A DNA stretch of 64,000 bases, taken from contig CAJTVP010000002.1 of NCBI GenBank assembly GCA_910580205.1, positions 62,001-126,000 on the forward strand. The letters run 5' to 3'. The notes beneath the pieces are model-generated. The model was not told where the DNA came from, made no database searches, and was given only the letters and a program-made list of their open reading frames with translations. This document shows, piece after piece, positions 26,724-36,843 of this stretch. Within the stretch, counting starts at the first letter, position 1, and each line of letters opens with the position of its first letter. Source of the stretch: an uncultured Eggerthellaceae bacterium (GTDB lineage: Bacteria; Actinomycetota; Coriobacteriia; Coriobacteriales; Eggerthellaceae). A program made the translations under genes and the position numbers.

Positions 26724-29411
26724 ATGGCCGTGAAGAAATCCGAACTCTATTCTATGCTCTTCGAGGCATGCAACAAACTAAGAGGTGGAGTTGAGCCCGC
26801 TCGCTACAAGGACTACGTGCTCATACTGCTCTTCTTTAAATACGTGTCGGACAGATATAAAGGCCAACCATTCGCTGAATACACTGTGCCGGAGGACGCC
26901 TCCTTCGATGATCTCATCGCGCTCAAAGGCACTTCCAATATCGGTGAAGAAACCGATAAGATCATTCAAGAGTTCCTCGAAGCCAACGGCCTTCAAGGTG
27001 CACTTCCAGATGTGAGTTTCAACAATCATGACGAACTCGGCAATGGCAAAGAGCTGGTCGATAAAGTAACCGGCCTCATCGGAGTCTTTCAAAACCCCGC
27101 CATCGACTTCAAGTCCAATCGCGCTAGCGGTGACGACATCATCGGAGACGCCTACGAATACTTCATGATGCAGTTCGCCCAAGCGTCAGGCAAGAGTAAG
27201 GGTCAATTCTATACACCAAGCGAAGTTTCCCGCATCATTGCTCGCCTCATAAAAATCGGCGACATCAAGAACCAGCCTGGCAAGAAATGGACGCTCTACG
27301 ATCCAGCCGCAGGCAGCGGCAGCCTTCTAATTCGTGCTGCCGATGAAGCTCCATTGGACTCACGCGGCAATTCAATTGTGACCATATATGGTCAGGAAAA
27401 GGACAACTCTACAGCCGGCCTCGCAAAGATGAACTTCGTGCTTCACCAAAAGGGTGATGGCGATATCCAGCGCGGCAACACTTTATCCGACCCACAATAC
27501 AAAGATCATGAGCAATTGCAGAAGTTCGACTTCATCGTAATGAATCCACCTTTTTCTGATAAGTCATGGAGTGATGGCGTAAAGCCCGATGACGATAAAT
27601 ATGGTCGTTTCGAAGGCTATGGCATCCCTCCGCTAAAGAACGGTGATTACGCTTGGTTTCTCCATGTTCTTAAGTCACTGAAATCGAAAGGCCGCGCTGG
27701 CATTATCTTGCCTCATGGCGTCCTTTTCCGTGGCAACACCGAAGAGACCATCCGAAATAAGATTATCGAGAAGCATTTCATCGAAGGCATCATAAGTCTT
27801 CCTCCAAACCTTTTCTATGGCACTGGCATTCCTGCGTGCATTCTCATAATCGCCAAGGAAGATGCCGAAAAGCGCGAAGGCATATTTCTCATCGATGCCA
27901 GTCAAGGTTTCAAGAAGGATGGTGCAAAGAACCGCCTGCGTGAACAAGATATAGAAAAGATAGTTCGCACCTATCTTGCAACGGAGGAAATACCCGGTTA
28001 TTCCCGCTTTGTCACCTATAAGGATATAGTGGATAACAACAACGGAAATCTAAACATTTCGCGCTATATCCAACGCCCCTCAAACGAGCTTCCGCAGAAC
28101 ATCGCAGCACATCTGAACGGTGGCATCCCCGGTTCCGATATTGCGACCTTAGACACTCTTTGGTCTATATCAGCAGAACTTAAAGATGAAGTTTTGGCCC
28201 CTCTAGATGTGCAGAATAACACTTACACGCTCGCCCTTCCATCCGATCAAATCGAAGAGGCGATCAGACTTGATTCGAACGTGATCAATGAAACAGAAGT
28301 CGAATGCCACGCGCTTTTCGACGCATGGGAGCAACATGTAGAACCATTGCTTCTCGATATAAACAGCCTGACTGATCCAAAAATTCTGATTCGTTCATTA
28401 TCAGACTCGCTTCTCTCATTCTATAAAGACGCACTTTTGATAGATCCCTACGACATTTATGACTGCCTTCTTAACTACTGGAACGAGAAGCTCCAAGACG
28501 ACGTTTATCTAATAAAGGCTTCTGGTTATGAAGCTGGTCGCGATATCGATTATGTATATGGCACTAATAAGGTAAAGAACAAGAATGGCGAAACAATAAT
28601 CATCGAAGACAAATCAAAGGTCAAATCCTTTAACGGAACACTCATTCCGCGCACTATTTTGGAAGAAGCTTTTTTCTCTGATGAATTGAATGCGATCGAA
28701 GCCCTTACTGCTGAATCGGAACTCCTAGCTACCGAACTCGATGTTCTACGCGAGGAAGAATCTGGTGACGACGGCTTGCTGAAAGAGGCGCTGAACGAAG
28801 AAGATGGCAGCATTTCGAAGGCTTCAGTCAACAAGCAAATTAAAGAACTGGACAAAAAGAGAACGTCCCCAGAGATAGCAGTCTTCCAAGACTTGATTCG
28901 TCTTTTCGACGAAGGCGATTCAGCAGCTATGGAAGCCATCCTGAAAGACAACCCCGAGATTGAGGATGCTTCCCTGCGCAACAAGAACAGCAGTTTTGGA
29001 AAAAAGAGGTTGAAAGATGCGCTGTCAGAAGCCGTCAAGAATGCGCCTGTTCCTGAAAACTATCGCGATGAATATGAGGTATTGATCAGCTACAAGACGA
29101 AACTCGACAAGATTGAGGATATCGGTAAAGCCATAAAGGAAAAGGTCAAGGAGCTAGACGCTCTGGTCATGGAAAAATATGGTGAATTGACCGTCGAAGA
29201 GATCAAGGACTTCTTGTTCTTCAAGAAATGGATGCCTTCAATTCAAGGACGTATCTGCGATGTAGTCAATTCTGAAGTGCATGCTTTGTCTTCCCAGCTG
29301 CTACTCATTGCCAGACGTTATGAGCACACACTGTCAGAGATTGAAACAGGTGTCGATGAGGCACGTAAAGCTTCCATGGCTGCGCTCGAAAGGATGGGAT
29401 ACTCATGGTGA
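26724..29411 (+). CDS. hsdM: Type I restriction-modification methyltransferase subunit HsdM
   Basis: 895 aa. N-terminal HsdM helical domain (FEACNKLRGGVEPARYKDYVLILLF), then the N6-adenine methyltransferase core with GQFYTPSEVSRII, the SAM site DPAAGSGSLL (near residue 194) and the catalytic NPPF (near 275). A long C-terminal extension, about 350 residues beyond a typical 500-aa HsdM and with charged coiled-coil stretches, probably contacts HsdS/HsdR. It overlaps hsdS by seven bases. GC content is clearly below that of the flanking core. Confidence 0.95.
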   Translation: MAVKKSELYSMLFEACNKLRGGVEPARYKDYVLILLFFKYVSDRYKGQPFAEYTVPEDASFDDLIALKGTSNIGEETDKIIQEFLEANGLQGALPDVSFNNHDELGNGKELVDKVTGLIGVFQNPAIDFKSNRASGDDIIGDAYEYFMMQFAQASGKSKGQFYTPSEVSRIIARLIKIGDIKNQPGKKWTLYDPAAGSGSLLIRAADEAPLDSRGNSIVTIYGQEKDNSTAGLAKMNFVLHQKGDGDIQRGNTLSDPQYKDHEQLQKFDFIVMNPPFSDKSWSDGVKPDDDKYGRFEGYGIPPLKNGDYAWFLHVLKSLKSKGRAGIILPHGVLFRGNTEETIRNKIIEKHFIEGIISLPPNLFYGTGIPACILIIAKEDAEKREGIFLIDASQGFKKDGAKNRLREQDIEKIVRTYLATEEIPGYSRFVTYKDIVDNNNGNLNISRYIQRPSNELPQNIAAHLNGGIPGSDIATLDTLWSISAELKDEVLAPLDVQNNTYTLALPSDQIEEAIRLDSNVINETEVECHALFDAWEQHVEPLLLDINSLTDPKILIRSLSDSLLSFYKDALLIDPYDIYDCLLNYWNEKLQDDVYLIKASGYEAGRDIDYVYGTNKVKNKNGETIIIEDKSKVKSFNGTLIPRTILEEAFFSDELNAIEALTAESELLATELDVLREEESGDDGLLKEALNEEDGSISKASVNKQIKELDKKRTSPEIAVFQDLIRLFDEGDSAAMEAILKDNPEIEDASLRNKNSSFGKKRLKDALSEAVKNAPVPENYRDEYEVLISYKTKLDKIEDIGKAIKEKVKELDALVMEKYGELTVEEIKDFLFFKKWMPSIQGRICDVVNSEVHALSSQLLLIARRYEHTLSEIETGVDEARKASMAALERMGYSW

Positions 29412-30640
29412 CTTATCCGCATGATTGGATAACCCTCACTCTCGGAGATTGCCTGTCAGCAAAAGCCGAGTATGGGATAAACGCACCTGCCATTCCTTTC
29501 ACTTATGCATATCCGCAATACATCCGAATCACAGATATTAATGATGATGGCAGGTTTAATCAGGCCGATAAAAAATCTGTGGCTATAGAAAATGAAAACA
29601 AGTACATACTAAAAGAAGACGATATTGTCATCGCCCGCACCGGCGCCAGTACCGGCAAATCATATCTTTATAATTCTACTGACGGTCGGCTTGCGTATGC
29701 TGGTTTTTTGATTAGATTCCCAATTAACACACTTAATCATGATGCTAGATATATAGCGTATCAATTGCGGACATCAAGGTACTGGGAGTGGATTTCAACG
29801 ATGTCCATGCGCAGTGGGCAACCTGGTATCAATAAAAAGGAATACTCAACATTTCCCCTTCCAATTCCATCCAAGCCTGAGCAAAAAGCCATTGCAGCCA
29901 CTCTCACCCAATTCGATGAGCTCATCTCTTCTCTAGATGAACTAATTGAAAAGAAGCGCAACATCCGCGAAGGCGCGATAGAGGAATTGATTACAGGAAA
30001 AGAAAGGTTGGCGGGATTCAGCGATGAATGGATAACTGTCAGCTTCGATAAGGTTATTACTCCTAAAGCGAGGATTGGCTGGCAAGGGTTAAAGAAAGAT
30101 GAATACCTTCAGCATGGGTATAGTTATCTTATAGGTGGTTCTGATTTTATAAATGGATCAGTAAATCTTGACGGAATCAATTTCGTATCAAAACAACGCT
30201 ATGAGCTGGATGCGAATATTCAGGTTTCTGAAAATGATGTACTTGTTACGAAGGATGGAACGGTGGGGAAGGTTGCTATTGTTCAGCAACTTGACCGGCC
30301 TGCCACGTTGAATAGCGGCGTATTTGTTTTCAGGACAAATGAACGATTAGACTCGCGTTTCCTGTACAGGCTACTCAGTTCCTCTGTCTTTAAAAACTTC
30401 ATTGCTGCATTGTCTGCTGGTTCTACAATCAAGCACCTCTATCAAAAAGATCTTAAGCGGTTCTCCTTTGACATTCCCAAAGACATTGAAGAGCAAACTG
30501 CAATAGCTGATGTGCTTGAAAAACTCGACTCTGACCTATCCGCCCTCGAAGTCGAACGCGACAAATGGAAGCAAATACGAGACGGCGCAATGGACGACCT
30601 TCTTACTGGTCGTGTGCGCCTGCAAGATTGGGAGGTCTAG
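29405..30640 (+). CDS. hsdS: Type I restriction-modification specificity subunit HsdS
   Basis: 411 aa with two target recognition domains (about residues 1-150 and 200-360). Each is followed by a conserved spacer helix: KPEQKAIAATLTQFDELISSLDELIEKK and EEQTAIADVLEKLDSDLSALEVERDKW, cited by key residues. The two TRDs recognise the two halves of a bipartite site; the sequence cannot be read from the protein. No inverted or partial hsdS copy is nearby, so phase-variable TRD shuffling is not suggested. Confidence 0.94.
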   Translation: MVTYPHDWITLTLGDCLSAKAEYGINAPAIPFTYAYPQYIRITDINDDGRFNQADKKSVAIENENKYILKEDDIVIARTGASTGKSYLYNSTDGRLAYAGFLIRFPINTLNHDARYIAYQLRTSRYWEWISTMSMRSGQPGINKKEYSTFPLPIPSKPEQKAIAATLTQFDELISSLDELIEKKRNIREGAIEELITGKERLAGFSDEWITVSFDKVITPKARIGWQGLKKDEYLQHGYSYLIGGSDFINGSVNLDGINFVSKQRYELDANIQVSENDVLVTKDGTVGKVAIVQQLDRPATLNSGVFVFRTNERLDSRFLYRLLSSSVFKNFIAALSAGSTIKHLYQKDLKRFSFDIPKDIEEQTAIADVLEKLDSDLSALEVERDKWKQIRDGAMDDLLTGRVRLQDWEV

Positions 30641-30641
30641 C

Positions 30642-33600
30642 ATGCCTTCTGTTGATGGTGAGATTAAAGCTCAAAAGCGCGTAATCGACTGGCTGGTTGA
30701 TGACCTTCATTACATCTATCTCGGCAATCTCGAAGAAGAGGTTAATACGCCAATCAAAGAAGATCTTTTAAAGAAGAACCTGAAGATGCGCGGCTATTCC
30801 GATGATGAGATTTCACAGGCGATAGCAAAGCTGCAACGTGCTGCCTCCAATCAGGTAGATTCCCTATATAACGTCAACAAAGAAGTCTATTCGCTATTGC
30901 GCTATGGCACAGATGTGCGTGGTAAAGGCAATCGTCGCCCCAATGTCGATTTCATTGACTGGATCGATGCAGAAGCTAACGACTTTTACGTGGCCGAAGA
31001 AGTAACTACCCTTCGCGAGGACGGCATCCATAAGAAGCGTCCCGATCTTATTCTCTACATAAACGGCATTGCGCTTGGCATGTTCGAGCTCAAACGTTCC
31101 AGCGTTGCCGCTGCCGAAGGCATACGTCAGTTGTTGACAAACCAGAAGAAGGAAAACATCCAGCAGTTCTTCTCCACGGAACAGATTCTTTTTGCTGGTA
31201 ACGAGTCCGAAGGTCTCTTCTACGGAGTCATAGAGACCCCGCAAAAGTATTACTTGCAATGGCGAGAGGATTCCAAGGCCAAAGACGAACTTTCGCGCAA
31301 TGTTAAAGAAATCATTTCGCAACAGAACAACCGCTTGCGAGAAGGCGTCATATCGCTTTGCCAGAAAGATCGTTTCCTATCGTTGGTGCATGACTTCATC
31401 ATCTTCGATGCAGGCACAAAGAAGATTGCTCGACACAATCAATATTTCGCCAACATTGCAGCACGCCAACGCATTCTCGACCATGAAGGTGGAATAATCT
31501 GGAACACCCAGGGTTCAGGCAAATCGCTCATCATGGCATGGCTTGCGAAATGGATCAACGAAAGCCCTGAGGTTCCCGATGGCCGCATCGTCATAATCAC
31601 CGACCGCGAAGAGCTGGACGACCAGATTGAAAGCCTTTTCTACGACGTGGATGAGAGTGTTCGCAGAGCCAAGAGCTGCGCCGACCTTCGCACTATTCTG
31701 AACAACAATACCGACCAAATAGTATGCTCGCTCATTCATAAGTATGGTCATAATGCGGGCAGTCAATCGGATATCGACCTTTACCGTAAGCAACTGCTTG
31801 AAGACCTCGATCCCGACTTCGAGGCTAAGGGCAATATCGTGGCTTTCATCGATGAATGTCACCGCACCAACTCCGGCAAATTGCACGAAGCCGTAAAGAC
31901 ACTCATGCCCAATGCTACACTCATAGGCTTTACCGGCACTCCTCTTCTAAAGAAAGACAAACAAACTAGTCTAGAAACATTCGGTTCGTATATCCACACA
32001 TACAAGTTCGACGAAGGTGTCAATGATGGTGTCATCCTCGATCTTCGTTATGAGGCTCGTGACGTCGACCAAGATATTTCCAACAAGGATAAGCTCGATA
32101 GCTGGTTTGAAGCTAAGACACGCGGTCTCACCGAGAATGCTAAACAGCAATTGAAGCAGAAATGGACTACGACGAATAAAGTCTACAGCGTAAAGGAGAG
32201 ACTCGAACGCATTGTCCAAGACATCGTTTATGACATGGAAATCCTTCCGCGCCTCAAGGATGACCGTGGAACTGCTATGCTCGTCGCAAACAGCATTTAT
32301 GAAGCGTGCCGCTATTGGGACATCTTCAATCGAATGGGATTCACAAAATGTGCTGTAGTCACATCCTACGAACCCACTCCCGACAGCGTCCGCACTGCCA
32401 CGATTGATTTATCACATGAATCCGAAGACGAATACAAGAAGAGCGTTTATGAGCGCATGCTGGATGGCCAAAGCGTGAACGAATTTGAAGCGGAGGCAAA
32501 GAGACTCTTCAAGGATGAGCCTTCCAAGATGAAGCTCCTCATAGTTGTTGACAAACTGCTTACCGGCTTTGATGCTCCGTCTGCAACTTACCTCTATATC
32601 GATAAGTCCATGCGCGACCACGACCTTTTCCAAGCCATCTGTCGTGTAAATCGTCCCAATGGCGAAGACAAAGACTACGGATACATCATCGATTACAAAG
32701 ACCTCTTTAAGAATGTCCAAGTGGCAGTTAACGACTATACATCTGGCGCCTTCGATGATTATGACGATGAAGACATCGAAGGTCTTGTTAAGAATCGCTA
32801 CGATGAAGCCAAAGCAGAAATGGAAGGTTCGCTCGTCTCCCTCAATGCCTTGTTTGAACAGACTGAAGATAAAAATGACGACAGCAGTTGCATCGCCTTC
32901 TTCTGTGGCAATAGCCCAGAGGAAAGCGAAGCACGCGAATACCGCGCTAAGCGTGACGCGCTCTATGCGCTAGTAGCTTCTTTAGCGAGATCGTTCGCAG
33001 CCTGCTGCGACAAGCTTGTCTCTGATTACGATTATTCCGAGGACGATGTGGAACACGTCCGTAGTGATGTCCATGGCTACAGCAAGATCAAAGATATGAT
33101 TCGTCTCGCTAGCTGCGATTACATTGACCTGAAGCCATACGAGGAAGACATGCGCTATATCTTGGATACTTATATTCATGCCGACGATTCCCAAACCATT
33201 AGCAAGCTTGGCGATATGTCGATAGTTGAACTTCTGATAAATAGTCCATCCACCACACCAGCCGAATTGATTAATGGGCTTGGGGGGAGTAAAGAGGCTA
33301 AGGCTGAAACAATAGAGAACAATCTTCGCTTCGAGATCGTTCGCAAGATGGAATCAAATCACGCCTATTACGGTAAGCTTTCCGAGCGGCTGCAGCAGAT
33401 AATCCTACAAAGGAAGATGGATGCCATTTCATATGAAGAATATCTACGTCATATTGTGGAAATGGCTGAATCAATCCTTAATCCGAACGACGATGAAGTG
33501 TACCCCGATGGCGTGAATGGCAATCGTGCCGCCATGGCGTTATATGGTCATTTTGAAGGCCCCGATCGTGGAGCATTTGTACTGAGACTCCACGATGCAA

Positions 33601-33770
33601 TAAGCGAAGCTATAAAGCCAGGTTGGAAGGGCAACAAGCCCATGCAGCAAAATATCAAAAATGCCATCTTTCAAGAATTACTCGCCGATGGCTGGGATGA
33701 AGAAACGGCCAAGAAGGAAACGGAGTCAGTCTTCATGATAGTGGAGAGACAGAGCGAGTATGACATCTAG
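30642..33770 (+). CDS. hsdR: Type I restriction endonuclease subunit HsdR
   Basis: 1042 aa motor-nuclease. N-terminal PD-(D/E)xK nuclease with Asp in RPDLILYI and the ELK of FELKRS (about residues 134-153). Superfamily 2 translocase with Walker A QGSGKS (near 290), DECH box (near 404), FTGTPL motif and RVNR motif VI region. Start ATG 30642 is one base after the hsdS stop with GGAGG at 30631-30635. The 3' end overlaps the next gene by 11 bases. Confidence 0.95.
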   Translation: MPSVDGEIKAQKRVIDWLVDDLHYIYLGNLEEEVNTPIKEDLLKKNLKMRGYSDDEISQAIAKLQRAASNQVDSLYNVNKEVYSLLRYGTDVRGKGNRRPNVDFIDWIDAEANDFYVAEEVTTLREDGIHKKRPDLILYINGIALGMFELKRSSVAAAEGIRQLLTNQKKENIQQFFSTEQILFAGNESEGLFYGVIETPQKYYLQWREDSKAKDELSRNVKEIISQQNNRLREGVISLCQKDRFLSLVHDFIIFDAGTKKIARHNQYFANIAARQRILDHEGGIIWNTQGSGKSLIMAWLAKWINESPEVPDGRIVIITDREELDDQIESLFYDVDESVRRAKSCADLRTILNNNTDQIVCSLIHKYGHNAGSQSDIDLYRKQLLEDLDPDFEAKGNIVAFIDECHRTNSGKLHEAVKTLMPNATLIGFTGTPLLKKDKQTSLETFGSYIHTYKFDEGVNDGVILDLRYEARDVDQDISNKDKLDSWFEAKTRGLTENAKQQLKQKWTTTNKVYSVKERLERIVQDIVYDMEILPRLKDDRGTAMLVANSIYEACRYWDIFNRMGFTKCAVVTSYEPTPDSVRTATIDLSHESEDEYKKSVYERMLDGQSVNEFEAEAKRLFKDEPSKMKLLIVVDKLLTGFDAPSATYLYIDKSMRDHDLFQAICRVNRPNGEDKDYGYIIDYKDLFKNVQVAVNDYTSGAFDDYDDEDIEGLVKNRYDEAKAEMEGSLVSLNALFEQTEDKNDDSSCIAFFCGNSPEESEAREYRAKRDALYALVASLARSFAACCDKLVSDYDYSEDDVEHVRSDVHGYSKIKDMIRLASCDYIDLKPYEEDMRYILDTYIHADDSQTISKLGDMSIVELLINSPSTTPAELINGLGGSKEAKAETIENNLRFEIVRKMESNHAYYGKLSERLQQIILQRKMDAISYEEYLRHIVEMAESILNPNDDEVYPDGVNGNRAAMALYGHFEGPDRGAFVLRLHDAISEAIKPGWKGNKPMQQNIKNAIFQELLADGWDEETAKKETESVFMIVERQSEYDI

Positions 33771-34503
33771 GGAGTTGCTTACAATTGGCGATGATGAGGT
33801 TCAGGTTTTCAGGCAATCGAATCTGAGGAACCTCTATATTCATATCGATCCACCCGAAGGCGTCGTGTCAGTTAAAGCACCGCTTGATGTGTCTTCATCA
33901 GAAATAGAGCTCTATCTTCTGAAGAGATTGCCAGAGATATCGAAGACTAAACAACGCTTCGCAGCTCAGCCGCGCCAGACCAAGCGTCAATACATCTCAG
34001 GTGAATCCCATTATTTATGGGGCAAACCATATCGCCTCCAAGTCGTCTACGGTGCGCCTAAAGCCACCATAATCAAATCCGTGTCTAAAATCATAATGAA
34101 TATTCCGGACGGAACCACTGAAGAGCAGCGCAAGCATTTACTTACAGAGTGGTATCGTACCGAGCTGAAACGCGCATTAGATTCTGCAGTTGTTCGCTGC
34201 CTTCGCAAGGTGCCCGTCGTCGTCGACGATTTTCGTGTGAAGAATATGAAAACCAAATGGGGCACATGCAATATCGAAAAAAAGCGCATCTGGCTTAATC
34301 TCCAGTTGGTCAAGAAACCGCCGGAATGTCTCGACTATGTGATAATCCACGAACTTGTTCACCTGCTGGAACGTGACCACACCAACCGTTTTCAATCGCT
34401 CGTGGAGCAATATTGCCCGAATTGGCGCGATGCAAAGGCATTGCTTTGTTCATATCCTCTAGATGCATACGATGAGAACGTAGGTGCATCCGATGTCGAC
34501 TAA
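33760..34503 (+). CDS. YgjP/SprT-like zinc metallopeptidase-domain protein
   Basis: 247 aa. The C-terminal third has the HELVH zinc motif (near residue 198) followed by H-x-NRF, and MKTKWGTCN upstream, all typical of the YgjP (DUF45) family related to SprT/WLM peptidases. It overlaps hsdR by 11 bases and its end overlaps the next gene, so it belongs to the restriction operon. Family members often accompany type I hsdR genes; the substrate is unknown. Control of the nuclease by proteolysis is a guess. Confidence 0.85.
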   Translation: MTSRELLTIGDDEVQVFRQSNLRNLYIHIDPPEGVVSVKAPLDVSSSEIELYLLKRLPEISKTKQRFAAQPRQTKRQYISGESHYLWGKPYRLQVVYGAPKATIIKSVSKIIMNIPDGTTEEQRKHLLTEWYRTELKRALDSAVVRCLRKVPVVVDDFRVKNMKTKWGTCNIEKKRIWLNLQLVKKPPECLDYVIIHELVHLLERDHTNRFQSLVEQYCPNWRDAKALLCSYPLDAYDENVGASDVD

Positions 34504-36055
34504 GCCTTCTCCCCAAGATATTTTCGACACCGACAAGAGAACTGGTGCGTTGATATTGGGCAGCAACCGGCTCGATGATTATGCGAGAAAGTACTTGAGC
34601 AGTCATTGCAAGGAAGCATTAACGACTCCGATGGCGCTTCCTATTGACCGAATCCTTGAGCAAGAAGGCCTTCAAGTCGTTCATGAAAGACTGTCATCCA
34701 GTGGCGACATTTTCGGGTGCTGCGTTTTGCTCGATAGCGATGTTCCTGTGATCGATCAAGAGACATGCGAGGTTACGCATAAGCATTTCAAGGCCGGTAC
34801 CATTCTGATTGATCCTGATTCCGAGTTTCGGTTTAACGAGGGTACTCAGCGAAACACCCTTATGCATGAAGCCTTGCATTGGGAAAAGGATCGTGCCTTT
34901 TTCAAGATGAAAGCCATGCGCGATGCGCAAAGCCAAATGCCCACTAATCCAATCCTCTGTAGAAGCTCAAAGGCACTCCTCATTCCATCTGGAAAGAAAA
35001 CCCCGGAGAACCAGATCAACTGGCTCGAATGGCAGGCTCATCGACTAACTCCGCGAATCCTCATGCCGGAAGTCACTTTCAGGAAGAAAGGTATGGAGCT
35101 TCTTGATGATTCCGAACATCACCAAACATGCGATTCTATAGTGCAAGCATTGAGCGATTTCTTCATCGTCTCGCGTATGTCTGCAAAGTACAGAATTCTA
35201 GAAGTTGGATTAGATGAGAATCTTAGCGTGCTCCCTGATTACGAAGATGTTTTCAGTGATCTGCTAAACGAGAATAATTACACCGAGCTGTCCCCAATTG
35301 AAGCATACCAGCTACTGTCCGATGACTCGACTTTAGCCGCCTGGGTGAATAGCAACAATTACGTTTTCGCTGATGGCTATTTCGTCTTGGCTAATCCTAA
35401 ATTCATCGCGCAGGATGGAGTAGTGCCGCACCTTACCAAAATGGCGCGGCGCAATCTATCTAAATGCGCCTTGAACATACGCTCTTTCGCGGTGCGAAAA
35501 TATGCGTCTTATAAGAAGGATTTAATCGGAGGTGCATTCTTATATCGCACAACCGACGTTGATAATCGGATTTTAGTCTTTCATCCTAGTTTCCAGCCTG
35601 AATGCCCTTGCGATCCTGATGAAGCTTATCAAGCATACACATCCCAATTGTTTGACATAGAAGACGATATAGATTTCCAGGAGTTGTTAGCCAGCCCTTC
35701 TTCCACATTATGTAAATGCCTTTGGTTCCTCATGGAGAAGCGTGGCCTTCAATACCCTGAGAAGTTTTCTGAGGCCACTTTGCTCCATACCAACTACTGC
35801 GGCAATATCAGGAATGATAAATCTAACAGTATGGCCAACGACACGCTCATGGCCATTTGTGTGGGCTTGGGACTTGGATTACGCACTGTCCAGAAGCTGT
35901 ACGAGAAATCGAAGAACAGACTTGACGAATTCAACGATCCCGACAAGACACGTCTGAAAATCATTGAGCGAACTCCCGGTCTCCCTATCAGTGACTTTAA
36001 CAGCATTTTGACCTCTCGTGGCCTTAAAGAACTGGGAACCAAATTGCGAGATTAG
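34493..36055 (+). CDS. ImmA/IrrE-family metallopeptidase
   Basis: 520 aa. HEALHWEKDR (His125) is the HExxH zinc site of the ImmA/IrrE (DUF955) family, whose members cleave repressors of mobile elements or stress regulators. Unusually, about 380 residues follow with no domain I recognise, including a helical Ser/Asn-rich end (SNSMANDTLMAICVGLGLGL) that may be a helix-turn-helix-like region. It is coupled to the preceding metallopeptidase gene by overlap and is the last gene of the hsd operon. ATG 34493 is preferred over GTG 34484. It converges with a remnant gene, overlapping by four bases. Confidence 0.8.
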   Translation: MSTKPSPQDIFDTDKRTGALILGSNRLDDYARKYLSSHCKEALTTPMALPIDRILEQEGLQVVHERLSSSGDIFGCCVLLDSDVPVIDQETCEVTHKHFKAGTILIDPDSEFRFNEGTQRNTLMHEALHWEKDRAFFKMKAMRDAQSQMPTNPILCRSSKALLIPSGKKTPENQINWLEWQAHRLTPRILMPEVTFRKKGMELLDDSEHHQTCDSIVQALSDFFIVSRMSAKYRILEVGLDENLSVLPDYEDVFSDLLNENNYTELSPIEAYQLLSDDSTLAAWVNSNNYVFADGYFVLANPKFIAQDGVVPHLTKMARRNLSKCALNIRSFAVRKYASYKKDLIGGAFLYRTTDVDNRILVFHPSFQPECPCDPDEAYQAYTSQLFDIEDDIDFQELLASPSSTLCKCLWFLMEKRGLQYPEKFSEATLLHTNYCGNIRNDKSNSMANDTLMAICVGLGLGLRTVQKLYEKSKNRLDEFNDPDKTRLKIIERTPGLPISDFNSILTSRGLKELGTKLRD

Positions 36056-36546
36056 CACTTCACCAGATACTTCTCGCTTCCATCAACCGTTCCAGCGGCC
36101 ACATACCTCGTAGCGCCACTGTAAGCCGTATAATGCGCCCACACATAGCCGTCAGCCGCAACAGTGTCGGCGGCGATGCTGTTGATTCTCTCGCTACGAC
36201 CATACCCCTCAACCACGGAAGCGCCTAAGCTCGGTGCGCTCCTCACGTTCAGCGAATCGCACACCCCCTTGTACGTGCCGACGATCAATCGCACCACGCC
36301 CGTGGAAGTTCCAGCAGCATTTGCGCCTCCGGCAAGTAGTTCGTTCACTCGATCCTGCACTGCTGCGTACATGGGAACCAGCGCCGCACGCCGCGCATCG
36401 CCCACGTCATAGCGCTCGGCTATCACCGCACGTGCCATCCCGTTGATGTTGTCGGCGAGGAACAAAAGGGGCGCTCCGGAATGATCATTCATGATTGGGT
36501 TCGCATTGATGGATTGGGGATATTCCCAAAAAAATTGAACCCACAT
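36052..36546 (-). pseudogene. SH3-domain C-terminal remnant of a cell-wall hydrolase-like protein
   Basis: The readable frame has a C-terminal bacterial SH3-type domain (SLNVRSAPSLGASVVEGYGR then GYVWAHYTAYSG). Ahead of it is a linker segment (LADNINGMARAVIAERYDVGDARRAALVPMYAAVQDRVNELLAG) of a kind seen at the end of phage or host lysins, cited here by its features. The first roughly 25 codons come from dispersed-repeat copy B, so the original 5' part with the catalytic domain is missing. No ribosome binding site is present. GC-rich like the core, unlike the neighbouring restriction genes. Confidence 0.7.
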
Positions 36547-36695
36547 TTTCCAGGTGGATAAGGAAGGTGATAAGAAAGAGAAATCCAGTCTTCTAAATCA
36601 TGAGCCTCTTTCGTTTTTGCGGAAAGGCAAGGATCAGGAATCCTAAGGATTCGAGAATCATGCGCTAAATTCATCAATGAGCATTTTGGCGCATT
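36460..36695 (+). repeat. Dispersed repeat, copy B
   Basis: Same family as the copies at 23415, 37402 and 40218. It starts near GGGGCGCTCCGGAATG and ends ATGAGCATTTTGGCGCATTC. Shared interior words include GCATTGATGGAT, GATAAGAAAG, GGAAAGGCAAGGA and AAATTCATCAATGAGC. It interrupts the 5' part of the SH3-domain gene on the minus strand. Confidence 0.8.
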
Positions 36696-36843
36696 CTATT
36701 TGCTCCTGATAATAATTCTCTCGGAGGATTAAAGTAAAAAGAGCTGGCAAGACGATCAAGACCAAGAGAGAAAATCGGAAAACTATAATTTCAAAAGCAG
36801 CTTCTTACTCCAGAGGAAAGTATGGAGAGGAAGGAGTGAGGCA

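Noticed and set aside
29405..30640. Phase-variable specificity locus
   Set aside because: No second or inverted hsdS copy and no recombinase next to it.
36052..36546. Functional SH3-domain protein
   Set aside because: Its first codons are repeat sequence and no ribosome binding site exists, so it reads as a remnant.
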